DNA from: Iodidimonas nitroreducens
GTDB lineage: Bacteria; Pseudomonadota; Alphaproteobacteria; Sphingomonadales; Rhodothalassiaceae
Assembly: GCF_008579165.1 (NCBI RefSeq)
Contig: NZ_BKCN01000001.1
Length of the DNA stretch: 64,000 bases
Reading direction: 5' to 3' (one strand)
In this document: piece by piece, positions 56,687 to 64,000 of the stretch
How positions within the stretch are numbered: position 1 is the stretch's first letter
Layout: every line of letters begins with the position of its first letter
Notes under the pieces: model-generated
What the model saw: the letters and a program-made list of their open reading frames with translations, nothing else
Databases searched by the model: none
Told to the model about the DNA's origin: nothing
Position numbers and translations under genes: made by a program

Positions 56687-57441
56687 TCAAAGCTTTTGAT
56701 AGCGGAAAAAACAATCAAGCCGGCCTTCGCGTCCGGCCTTCAGGGCATAGCGGGTGTCGATCCAATCGGCGGGCGGCGTGCGCCAATCGGCGGGCTTTTC
56801 CGCCATCCAGTGAAAATCCGTCCGTTCTGTCATGCGGATGGCGGTCCATTGGCGATAAACCGGATCATCGGTAACGATCCGCAATTCCCCGCCCGGCTTT
56901 AATACCCGGGCCAGAGCATCGAGATTGTCGGGGTTTACAAAGCGCCGTTTGGCATGGCGCTTTTTATGCCATGGATCGGGATGCAGCAGATAAACGATAT
57001 CCAATCCGGCATCGGGCAGGGCATCGATCATCGCCCGCGCATCATCCATATACACCCGAACATTGGTGATATTCTCGCGCAAAAGCACATCAAGCATGCG
57101 GCCATGCCATTCAAAAAAGGCTCGCAGCCGATAAACCCCATTACGGGCCGGGTGCGCGCCTGATGGGCCAGATGCTCGCCCTTGCCAAAGCCGATTTCCA
57201 GCCCGAAGCTTTTGATCCCGGCCGGAAACAGGGCGGAAAGATCAAGAGCCACAGCCCCCTGATCGCCGGGACCAGATGCCCCGGATGCCGAAGCAGCAGA
57301 TGATTTTTCGGGCAGATCAATGCCATAGCGGGCATAGCCCCGAACCATCACATCCTGTTGCCGGGGGCTGAGGGCCGGGCCTTTGCGGCGTCCAAAAAAT
57401 TGCCGCTCATTCAGCCGGGCCCGCCGCTCTTCGCTGATCAT
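56687..57441 (-). CDS. trmB: tRNA (guanine-N7) methyltransferase (frameshifted)
   Basis: TrmB methylates N7 of G46 in tRNA. The corrected protein is 251 residues: SPRQQDVM-type head, the SAM loop GLEIGFGKGEHLAHQA, the second-half acidic motif YLLHPDPWHKKRHAKRRFV and the end with GGELRIVTDDPVYRQW. The frame breaks near 57098: GCCATG reads GCATG on the coding strand. Repair gives LNGMAAMLDVLLRENITNVRVYMDD in pieces. ATG 57441 (MISEERRARL) is preferred to a GTG four codons upstream. metK lies 65 bp upstream on the same strand. Confidence 0.93.
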
Positions 57442-57506
57442 ATCCCCACGCACCCTCGCCGCACATCTTCGCTAATGAGCCCTTTGGTTTAAAGAGCGCT
57501 GCCGCT

Positions 57507-58687
57507 TTATCGCGCGCCAAAGGCCCGTTTCAAAGGATCAGCAAGATCGGTTTTCTCCCAGGAAAAGCCGCCATCCGCCTCTGGCTCCCGGCCAAAATGG
57601 CCATAAGCCGCAGTGCGCGCATAAATCGGACGATTGAGGGAGAGATGCTCGCGAATCCCGCGGGGCGACAGGCTCATCAATTCACGCAGCAGTTTCGAGA
57701 CCTGATCTTCGGCAACTACACCGGTACCATGAAAATCGGTATAAACCGCCAGCGGATGAGAAATGCCAATGGCATAGGCAAGCTGGATGGTGCATTTATC
57801 CGCCAAACCGGCAGCCACCACATTTTTGGCCAGATAGCGCGCGGCATAGGCTGCCGAGCGATCCACTTTCGAGGGGTCTTTTCCAGAAAAAGCCCCGCCG
57901 CCATGGGGGGCCGCCCCGCCATAGGTATCAACAATGATCTTGCGCCCGGTCAGCCCCGCATCACCATCCGGGCCGCCAATCACGAATTTACCGGTGGGAT
58001 TCACATAAAAAGCATCATCAGGGCACATCCAGCCTTCGGGCAAAACCTGCTCCACATAGCCGCGCACCAGTTCGCGCAGATCGGGCTGGCTGATCTCTTC
58101 ACGATGCTGGGTAGACACCACGATGGATGTAGTGGCCACCGGCTGGCCATTTTCATATTTCAAGGTCACCTGACTTTTGGAATCGGGCTCCAAAAGCGAC
58201 GCTTCGCCCGAATGACGCACATCGGCGAGCTTTTTCAAAATGCGATGGGCAAATTGAATGGGGGCAGGCATCAAGCATCGGTTTCCCGGCAGGCATAGCC
58301 AAACATGATCCCCTGATCGCCCGCGCCTTCTTCTTTGCTGGCCGCCTCATTGGCATCCACACCCATGGCGATATCGGTCGATTGTTCATGGATCAGGCAT
58401 TCGAGCTTAGCCTTTTCCCAGTGAAAGCCATCCTGCTCATAGCCGATCTGGCGAACCGCATCCCGGGCTACCCGCTCCAGATCTTTGGGACCAATGGAAG
58501 AGGGGCCGCGCACCTCGCCAGCCAAAATGATGCGATTGGTGGTGACCAGTGTTTCTGCCGCCACGCGCGCATTGGGATCGGCAGCCAGATAAAGATCGAG
58601 AATGCTGTCAGAAATGCGATCCGATACTTTATCGGGATGCCCTTCAGACACGGATTCGCTGGTAAAGAGATAATTGCTTTGCGCCAC
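57507..58687 (-). CDS. metK: S-adenosylmethionine synthetase (frameshifted)
   Basis: MetK makes SAM from methionine and ATP. The corrected protein is 393 residues: SNYLFTSESVSEGHPDKVSDRISDSILD start with the ATP loop, the GDQGIMFGYACRET hexapeptide-type motif, and the GGGAFSGKDPSKVDRSAAY segment. The frame breaks at about 58275: GATGCCTTGATG (or GCTTTG) reads GATGCTTGATG. Repair gives CRETDALMPAPIQFAHRIL. I place the start at GTG 58687 because GGAGGAA is five bases away and family members begin at this point. A sigma70-like promoter and a 12-bp palindrome lie in its leader. Confidence 0.95.
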
Positions 58688-58701
58688 CTGTTCCTCCAAT
58701 C

Positions 58702-58713
58702 GCCAAATTTGGC
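58702..58713. promoter_or_regulatory. 12-bp perfect palindrome in the metK leader
   Basis: GCCAAATTTGGC at 58702-58713 is fully symmetric. It lies 15-26 bp upstream of the metK GTG, abutting the Shine-Dalgarno GGAGG. It could be an operator or, as RNA, a small hairpin next to the ribosome site. Confidence 0.4.
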
Positions 58714-58731
58714 CCGTCAAAGATCTTCAAA

Positions 58732-58760
58732 TCTATAACGAAGCCACCGCACGGGAACAA
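58732..58760 (-). promoter_or_regulatory. Candidate sigma70 promoter of metK
   Basis: On the minus strand TTGTTC (58755-58760) and TATAGA (58732-58737) are 17 nt apart, placing the start near 58725. I see no known SAM riboswitch fold in the short leader. The rest of the 208-bp gap to the XRE gene shows an imperfect AT-rich hairpin (about 58760-58785) only. Confidence 0.4.
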
Positions 58761-58896
58761 GCATAAAGAAATCTTTATATGCTTAACCCCATATCGATCT
58801 GAACAGATAAAGCGGATGAACCAACGCCAATGGCAACCAACCCAAATGCCTTGGGCGGTTGTTCTATAAACATTAAGGAAGCAAATAAAGAACCGA

Positions 58897-59301
58897 TCAG
58901 TTCTCGCTATGGGCGATGGATTTGATCAATTCAAACATATGTTTGCGGATTTTGGGCTGAGTAATTTTATAATAGGCCCTGACCAGTTCCAATGTTTCGC
59001 GCTTGGAGAGCTGATCCGCCTCGAAAGGTTCGCTGGGCGTATCCGAAAGGCCGCGATTGGCTTTTTGCACATCATCGGGCATATCATCGAAAAAGAAAGA
59101 AACGGGCACATCAAGGATCTGCGAGAGCTTGAAAAGCCGGCTCGACCCGATCCGATTGGCGCCGCGTTCATATTTCTGGATCTGCTGAAAGGTCAGGCCC
59201 AGAGCATCACCAAGCTTTTCCTGGCTCATGCCAAGCAATGTTCGGCGAAGGCGCACGCGCGAACCAACATGAACATCAATGGGATCAGGGTTTGCTGCCA
59301 C
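58897..59301 (-). CDS. XRE-family helix-turn-helix regulator
   Basis: The 134-residue protein has a clear Cro/CI-type helix-turn-helix: VGSRVRLRRTLLGMSQEKLGDALGLTFQQIQKYERGANRI in pieces, followed by a small alpha-helical C-terminal part (RETLELVRAYYKITQPKIRKHMFELIKSIA). This regulator is conserved between lnt and metK in alphaproteobacteria; its targets are not set by sequence. The start is GTG 59301, since AGGA lies 8 nt upstream and no in-frame ATG precedes the domain. Confidence 0.9.
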   Translation of the reverse strand: MAANPDPIDVHVGSRVRLRRTLLGMSQEKLGDALGLTFQQIQKYERGANRIGSSRLFKLSQILDVPVSFFFDDMPDDVQKANRGLSDTPSEPFEADQLSKRETLELVRAYYKITQPKIRKHMFELIKSIAHSEN

Positions 59302-59451
59302 AGGGGGAATCCTTGTTATTATGTCAAATAGAATGCGAAGACGGAATTTGTCTTTAAACGCAGAACAGAGTAAAACACAACCCTAATATCGTATCAAGAA
59401 AACAGGCCATTAACACGTACTCTTGTGTTTAGCGTGAGTGCAGAATGGCGG

Positions 59452-61105
59452 TCAAGGTACATTCGGCTTGAATTTCAAGTAATAAAAGCCCGTAAAACGT
59501 GTATTTTTACGGATCATCAAAAGAAGAACCACTCCGATCAGGCTGATCCACAAGGGCCAATCACCGATCCGCGCATAGGTTGTTTTACCATCCAGCTTGA
59601 GGGGAAGGGCGCTATCGGTCACCCCTCTCTGGCCCAGCCTGATCTCGCTCAGAACCCGGCCCAATGGATCGACCACGGCGCTGATCCCGGTACCCGCCGA
59701 ACGCAGCAAAGGCAATCCCTGCTCCACCGCCCGCATCCGGCTTTGGGCAAAATGCTGATGCGGGCCAGAGCTCATCCCAAACCACGCATCATTGGTGATA
59801 TTCACCAGCAAGCCGGCCTCGCCCCCCCGGGGGCGCACCGCACCGGGGAAAATAACCTCATAACAGATCAGCGGGCTGATCAGCGGCAGGCCTTCGATGC
59901 TTAGGGTTTGCGGCCCAGGGCCTTTGGATATATCAAACATCCCCCCTGCGATTTTCTCCAGACCCAGCGCCGATAATAGCCCCCGCGCTGGGAGATATTC
60001 ACCAAAAGGCACCAGATGATGCTTATCATAAACGCCCGGCAGACCGCCCTTGGAATCAAAGGCGAATAAGGAATTATAGGCGTTTTGCCCGGCATCGGGG
60101 CTTGTTTCCACACGCAGCGATCCGGCGAGCAAAATCCCATCATCGGGCAGCATCCGCGCCACCAGCGCCCGGCCTCCGGGGGATCGATCAAAAAAAGGAT
60201 CGGTGATCGCGGTTTCCGGCCAGACCACCAAAAGCCGCCCTTCGGGGGGGGGCAGGCCATCGCTCAAGGCCAGATAATCGGCGAAATGCGACCGCCGCAA
60301 AGCCCGATCCCATTTCTGCTTTTGGGGAATATTGGCCTGCACCAGCCGCACTGTGATGGTGCCATCGCGTTTGGTGGGATGCTGATCCAGCCGCCACATC
60401 CCATAGCCGCCCCAGATGATCAGCAAAACCAGCATCAAAGCCGGATAAAGCCACAGCCTGCTGCCCCGAAAGCGCGGGCTGAACCCCAAGGGGGCCAAAA
60501 TCAGCATCATTGTTAAAATACCAAGCCATAAGGGCCGATCAGCGCCAAAGGCTGCATCATCGGGGTCCAGACGGTCCAGATGGCCGAGATCGGATTCCAT
60601 GGAAAACCGGTGAAAAGATGCCCCCGCAGCCATTCCATCAGGATAAAAATGATGGCAAAAAACACCAGACCCAGCGGGCCTTTAGGGGCAAACCGCCAAC
60701 TGAGCGCGGCCGCCAAGGCCGGATAAAGGGCCAAAAACGCCGCCAAAAGCAAAACCGCCGGGGGCCCATCGCATCAGGCACCGATGGCTGATTGGCAAAG
60801 CTTTGAACGATCCACCGCAGGCCAATGGCAAAGGCGCCAAAGCCAAAAAACCAGCCATCGATAAAGGCGCCACGCCCCCGATCCGCCCCCATCACAATCA
60901 GCAAAAACAGGGGAAAACTGATCCATAAAACGGGCAGAATATAAAAGGGGGCAAAAGCAAAACTGCTGATCGCCCCCAATAAAAACAAAACGGCCCATCG
61001 CCCCATACGCCGCTTCAAAAAAGCCCGGTGCAGCAACGACCCAATATGGGCAAATCGGCTCCCGGCAGGCCCCGGATCAACCCGCGCCATAAGCTGATCA
61101 TGCAT
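59452..61105 (-). CDS. lnt: Apolipoprotein N-acyltransferase (two frameshifts)
   Basis: Lnt adds the third acyl chain to lipoproteins in the inner membrane. The corrected protein is 551 residues: an N-terminal bundle of about six helices and a periplasmic nitrilase domain with the catalytic Glu in VVWPETAI (about 298), Lys in VYDKHHLVPFGEYLP (about 362) and Cys in PLICYEVIFPG (about 415). Two losses are inferred: the G-run at 60760-60764 (five for six) and near 60521 (TTGGGT reads TTGGT on the coding strand). Repair gives VPDAMGPPAVLLLAAFLALYPAL and LIGPYGLGILTMMLI in pieces. Its start overlaps the corC stop. Confidence 0.93.
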
Positions 61106-61967
61106 GGCGCGAGAGTGCGTTTTTGGGGGTGAAGATCCGCAGCTTCAAAATCCGCCGGGGTTCGGCATCCACCACTTCAAAACGAACGCCGGATTCATGC
61201 TTGATCCGCTCGCCGATCTGCGGCACCCGCCCCGCCAGGGAAAAGACCAGACCCCCCACCGTATCCACATCTTCCCAGCGTTCATCGGTGAGATCGATAT
61301 CGATGGTTTTTTCCAGGTCCTCCAAGGACAAGCGCGCATCGGCATCGAATTTGCCTTCCCCCAAAGGCCGGATCAGAACCGGCTCTTCGGTATCATGCTC
61401 ATCTTCGATATCACCCACGATCTGTTCCACCAGATCTTCGATGGTGACAAGGCCATCGGTGCCGCCATATTCATCAACGATCACCGCCATATGAATCCGG
61501 CTCGACCGCATCTTTGCCAGCAAATCCATGGCCCGCATGGATGGGGCCACAAATAAAACCGGGCGCTGGATATCGGAGACCCGGGCCGGCTGATCGGATT
61601 GCCCGGCTTCCTTGCCATGAAGCAGGCTAAGGGCATCTTTGACATGCACCATCCCGATGATATCATCCAATGATCCCCGATAAAGGGGCAGGCGGGAATG
61701 GGCAGCCTCGGCAAACAGCTTCAAAATCTGATCGAAAGATTCCTCGATATCAACCGCCACCACATCCACCCGGGGCACCATGATATCGCGGATGCGCAGA
61801 TCGCCATTCTTGAGAATATTGAACAGCATCCTGATTTCATCGGCGCCCAAAGACAACGCCCCCAGTTCATCACGATGATCTTCCAAAATGCCTTCAAGGG
61901 TTTCGCGCAGGCCGGTATCATTTCGCCCCAAACCCAATTTGCGAAAAATGGCCAGCATCGTGCTCAT
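61098..61967 (-). CDS. CorC/HlyC-type CBS-domain protein
   Basis: The 289-residue protein has two CBS domains (RIRDIMVPRVDVVAVDIEESFDQILKLF; ARVSDIQRPVLFVAPSMRAMDLL) and a C-terminal CorC/HlyC domain (DEYGGTDGLVTIEDLVEQIVGDIEDEHD). No transmembrane DUF21 part, as in cytosolic CorC. It is linked to magnesium/cobalt resistance in enterobacteria. It sits in ybeY-corC-lnt with overlapping ends. Confidence 0.93.
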   Translation of the reverse strand: MSTMLAIFRKLGLGRNDTGLRETLEGILEDHRDELGALSLGADEIRMLFNILKNGDLRIRDIMVPRVDVVAVDIEESFDQILKLFAEAAHSRLPLYRGSLDDIIGMVHVKDALSLLHGKEAGQSDQPARVSDIQRPVLFVAPSMRAMDLLAKMRSSRIHMAVIVDEYGGTDGLVTIEDLVEQIVGDIEDEHDTEEPVLIRPLGEGKFDADARLSLEDLEKTIDIDLTDERWEDVDTVGGLVFSLAGRVPQIGERIKHESGVRFEVVDAEPRRILKLRIFTPKNALSRHA

Positions 61968-62662
61968 TGGCCCGCTCTCCCTTTATCGTCATGGGGGCCA
62001 GTATCGGCATAGGGATCGGCAATCCCCAAATCCGCCAGAATCCGGCGCTCCAGGGCTTCCATGATGCTCGCCTCATCATCTTCTTGATGGTCATAGCCCA
62101 AACAATGCAGCACCCCATGCACCACAAGATGGCTGAGATGATCGCTAAAATCTTTACCCTGCGCCAAAGCCTCGGCCGTCATCACCCCATCCGCTAAAAT
62201 CAGATCGCCCAGCATCAGGGGCATGCCCGGAGGCGTGGCGGCAAAGGCGGCCGCCAGATCATCGGCCTCGAAAGCGGGAAAGGATAAAACATTGGTGGGG
62301 CCGCTTTTGCCGCGATAATCGGCATTGAGCCGGGCCACCCGCTGATCATCAGCCAGTTCCACCGCCAATTCCACCATCATCCCCCGTGCCTGATCGGGGG
62401 CCAAGGATGCGAGACAAGAGTGCAGATCGGGGCGACCGGCGATCCCGCCCCTGAGCGCGGCTTTTGCCGCCTTATGGCATAAGCTTATAGGGGATGGGGC
62501 CCCATCGGCTGGGCCTTGCCCCGCTATGGGCAGGCGATCTATTGACCAATCACCGCTGGTGATGGCCACATCGATCCGGGCCCCATCAATGATCGTGTGG
62601 AGGATTTTATCTTTGGCAACGACCGGGCCGCTGCCGGCGGGACTGGACGGGTCATCAGGCAT
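61964..62662 (-). CDS. ybeY: Endoribonuclease YbeY
   Basis: YbeY is a metal-dependent RNase in 16S rRNA 3' maturation and ribosome quality control. The 232-residue protein is longer than the usual 150-165 because of an N-terminal extension of about 60 residues without clear homology. The zinc motif HGVLHCLGYDH (HGxxHxxGYDH) is intact, with NVLSFP and LGDLILA ahead of it. ATG 62662 lies 6 bp after the corrected phoH stop. Confidence 0.93.
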   Translation of the reverse strand: MPDDPSSPAGSGPVVAKDKILHTIIDGARIDVAITSGDWSIDRLPIAGQGPADGAPSPISLCHKAAKAALRGGIAGRPDLHSCLASLAPDQARGMMVELAVELADDQRVARLNADYRGKSGPTNVLSFPAFEADDLAAAFAATPPGMPLMLGDLILADGVMTAEALAQGKDFSDHLSHLVVHGVLHCLGYDHQEDDEASIMEALERRILADLGIADPYADTGPHDDKGRAGQ

Positions 62663-62668
62663 CAAATA

Positions 62669-63786
62669 TCACGATCCGATTTTGGGCGCTTGGGCGCTTT
62701 GGCGTTCATAGGCGGCAACGATCCGGGCAACCAGAGGATGGCGCACCACATCTTTTTCCGTGAAGCGGATGACGGCAATGCTTCGACATCTTCGAGAATA
62801 GCAAGGGCACTCATCAATCCGCTTTGGGTGTGGGGGGGCAGATCGACCTGACTGGGATCGCCGCAGATCATCATATGGGAATTTTCCCCAAAACGGGTGA
62901 GGAACATCTTCATCTGCACCGGCGTGGTATTTTGCGCCTCATCCAAAATCACACAGGCATTCGCCAAAGTGCGGCCCCGCATATAGGCGAGGGGGGCCAC
63001 TTCGATCTGCCCTGATAACAGGCGTTTTTCCACCTGATCGGCAGGCATCATATCATATAGGGCATCATAAAGCGGGCGCAGATAGGGATCGACCTTTTCC
63101 TTCAGATCACCGGGCAGAAAACCCAGATTTTCCCCCGCCTCAACCGCCGGACGCGACAGAATGATCCGCTCCACATCGCCAGACAGCATCCGCGATACCG
63201 CCATCGCCACCGCCAGATAGGTTTTCCCGGTTCCCGCCGGGCCGATGCCAAAGGTCATCAAGGTGGATTGAAGGGCCGCCATATAGCGTTCCTGCATGGG
63301 CGAACGCGGCTGAATAATGCGATTGCGGGTATTGATCCGCACGCCGCCCCCCGCATCCGCCCCACCGCCCGGCATGGGCTTTTGCGACGGGGATGCCGCC
63401 TTTGGCCCGCCTCCCGCATCCACAAGACCGGGAGATCCGCCCATCATGCGCACTGTTCCATCAAGATCGCCCTGTTCAAGGATTTCACCCCGCTCCAAAC
63501 GCTGATAAAGCGCTTGCAGCACCTGAGCGGCCATTTCGCAAGCGCCGGGAGCGCCCGTGATCAAAAGCCGATTGCCACGGTTGACGATAACAACATCAAG
63601 GGTTTGCTCGATTCGGGCAAGATGCCGATCATGCGGCCCATAAAGTGCGGCGAGCAGCCTGTTATTCTCTAAATCCAATATCACCCGGGCCGCATCATCC
63701 TGGCCGGGCGCATGGGCGCGGGCCTGTTCCTGCTGCATCCGGTTTTTGCGGATCTGAACTTTTTGCACCTCTGTCAGACTGCTCAA
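62669..63786 (-). CDS. phoH: PhoH-like ATPase (frameshifted at C-terminus)
   Basis: PhoH family ATPase, thought to be an RNA-linked helicase partner of YbeY. The corrected protein is 372 residues: a KH-like N-terminal part, then Walker A in GPAGTGKTYLAVA, LSRPAVEAGENLGFLPGDLKEKVDPYLRPLYDAL in pieces, RGRTLANACVILDEAQNTTP, and GDPSQVDLP. The frame breaks near 62781: GAAGGCATT reads GAAGCATT. Repair gives VEGIAVIRFTEKDVVRHPLVARIVAAYE. The start is placed at TTG 63786 because GGAGG lies five bases upstream; an earlier in-frame ATG overlaps miaB. Confidence 0.92.
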
Positions 63787-63814
63787 TCGACCTCCATGCC
63801 TTTTTCTGCCGGCT

Positions 63815-64000
63815 TCAGATCTGCCTGCCGCGCAGGCTGTTGGGTCCGGCGGATTGAATGTCAACCATCATAAGCCGACCAATATGATCACTGTATGACT
63901 GTGATGCCTGTTCGTCCAGAGGGCCATTTGCCCCCAAGGCATGCAGATCCACATGTACAGATTGATTATAAGGGCTGCGACCCAGCAACTGGCCCGGCAT
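63815..64000 (-). CDS. miaB: MiaB, tRNA methylthiotransferase, C-terminal end (partial)
   Basis: Sixty-one residues of the TRAM-domain end are visible up to TGA (63815-63817): GQLLGRSPYNQSVHVD and MMVDIQSAGPNSLRGR match the C-terminus of MiaB, which adds the methylthio group to i6A37 of tRNA. The radical SAM core lies beyond the window. miaB-phoH-ybeY-corC-lnt is the standard alphaproteobacterial order. phoH begins 29 bp downstream. Confidence 0.9.
   Translation of the reverse strand: MPGQLLGRSPYNQSVHVDLHALGANGPLDEQASQSYSDHIGRLMMVDIQSAGPNSLRGRQI

Noticed and set aside
58688..58896. SAM riboswitch upstream of metK
   Set aside because: The leader downstream of the likely promoter is about 40 nt and lacks the conserved helices of the SAM riboswitch classes I can recall.
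1..64000. CRISPR, insertion sequences, prophage or defence islands
   Set aside because: No regular spacer arrays, transposase-like or phage-like genes were found; nearly all genes are conserved core functions.

Overview
The window reads as chromosomal core genome of an alphaproteobacterium. Evidence for this is the gene order (secB-fxsA-tim44-mltA-smr, hslUV divergent from hisBHAFE, hrcA-grpE-dnaK-dnaJ, miaB-phoH-ybeY-corC-lnt-xre-metK-trmB, rimP-nusA-ylxR-infB-rbfA-truB-rpsO-pnp), an Irr-type Fur regulator, a TIM44-like protein, and heat-shock promoters of the alphaproteobacterial RpoH type (CTTG-N17/18-CYTATNT). The genus cannot be fixed from this window. GC is moderately high, with a strong preference for GAT (Asp) and a very high GATC density. 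There are about 62 protein genes, two of them cut by the window edges. I see no rRNA, tRNA, CRISPR, insertion sequence or prophage.

Layout. 1-6.1 kb: end of dnaQ, then secB, fxsA, tim44, mltA, smr and the HslVU protease. 6.3-9.4 kb: histidine operon hisB-H-A-F-E. 9.4-15.8 kb: gshB, yraN, rsmI, an LpoA-like lipoprotein, hemW, rdgB, rph. 16-22 kb: heat-shock block hrcA-grpE-dnaK-dnaJ, then dapB. 22-33 kb: mixed housekeeping and membrane genes (DUF2244, nth, lipoprotein, EI24/CysZ-like, adenosine kinase, MAPEG, HIT, comM, ampG-like, olsB-like, maeB). 33.4-41.7 kb: mutS-glnD-murJ-trpS. 41.8-46.7 kb: two small lipoproteins, a 2-hydroxyacid dehydrogenase, an SH3 protein, irr, and a nitronate-monooxygenase-like enzyme. 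46.8-56.5 kb (minus strand): the transcription/translation operon rimP to pnp. 56.7-64 kb (minus strand): trmB, metK, an XRE regulator, lnt, corC, ybeY, phoH and the 3' end of miaB.

Functional links. HslVU, GrpE/DnaK/DnaJ and HrcA form the proteostasis part; RpoH-like promoters precede hslVU and dnaK. The rimP-pnp operon couples ribosome maturation, elongation control, initiation factor 2 and mRNA decay. It carries a strong terminator in its leader that may act as an attenuator. PhoH, YbeY, CorC and Lnt form the usual RNA/envelope cluster.

The most striking feature is technical or evolutionary. Eighteen genes, many of them essential (dnaK, infB, metK, lnt, hslU, hisA, hisF, trmB), are each broken by one or two small losses, almost always one G or C from a short G/C run. 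A nineteenth (smr) has an in-frame stop. All 18 corrected spans come out as whole numbers of codons and restore family motifs. The simplest reading is a systematic sequencing or base-calling deletion error rather than gene decay. Coordinates for these genes below are the corrected spans. I found no convincing new multi-gene system. The best candidates for new biology are regulatory: tandem repeats upstream of hslVU and of mutS/maeB, an inverted repeat at irr, the rimP-nusA leader terminator, and a cysteine cluster in the nitronate-monooxygenase-like protein.
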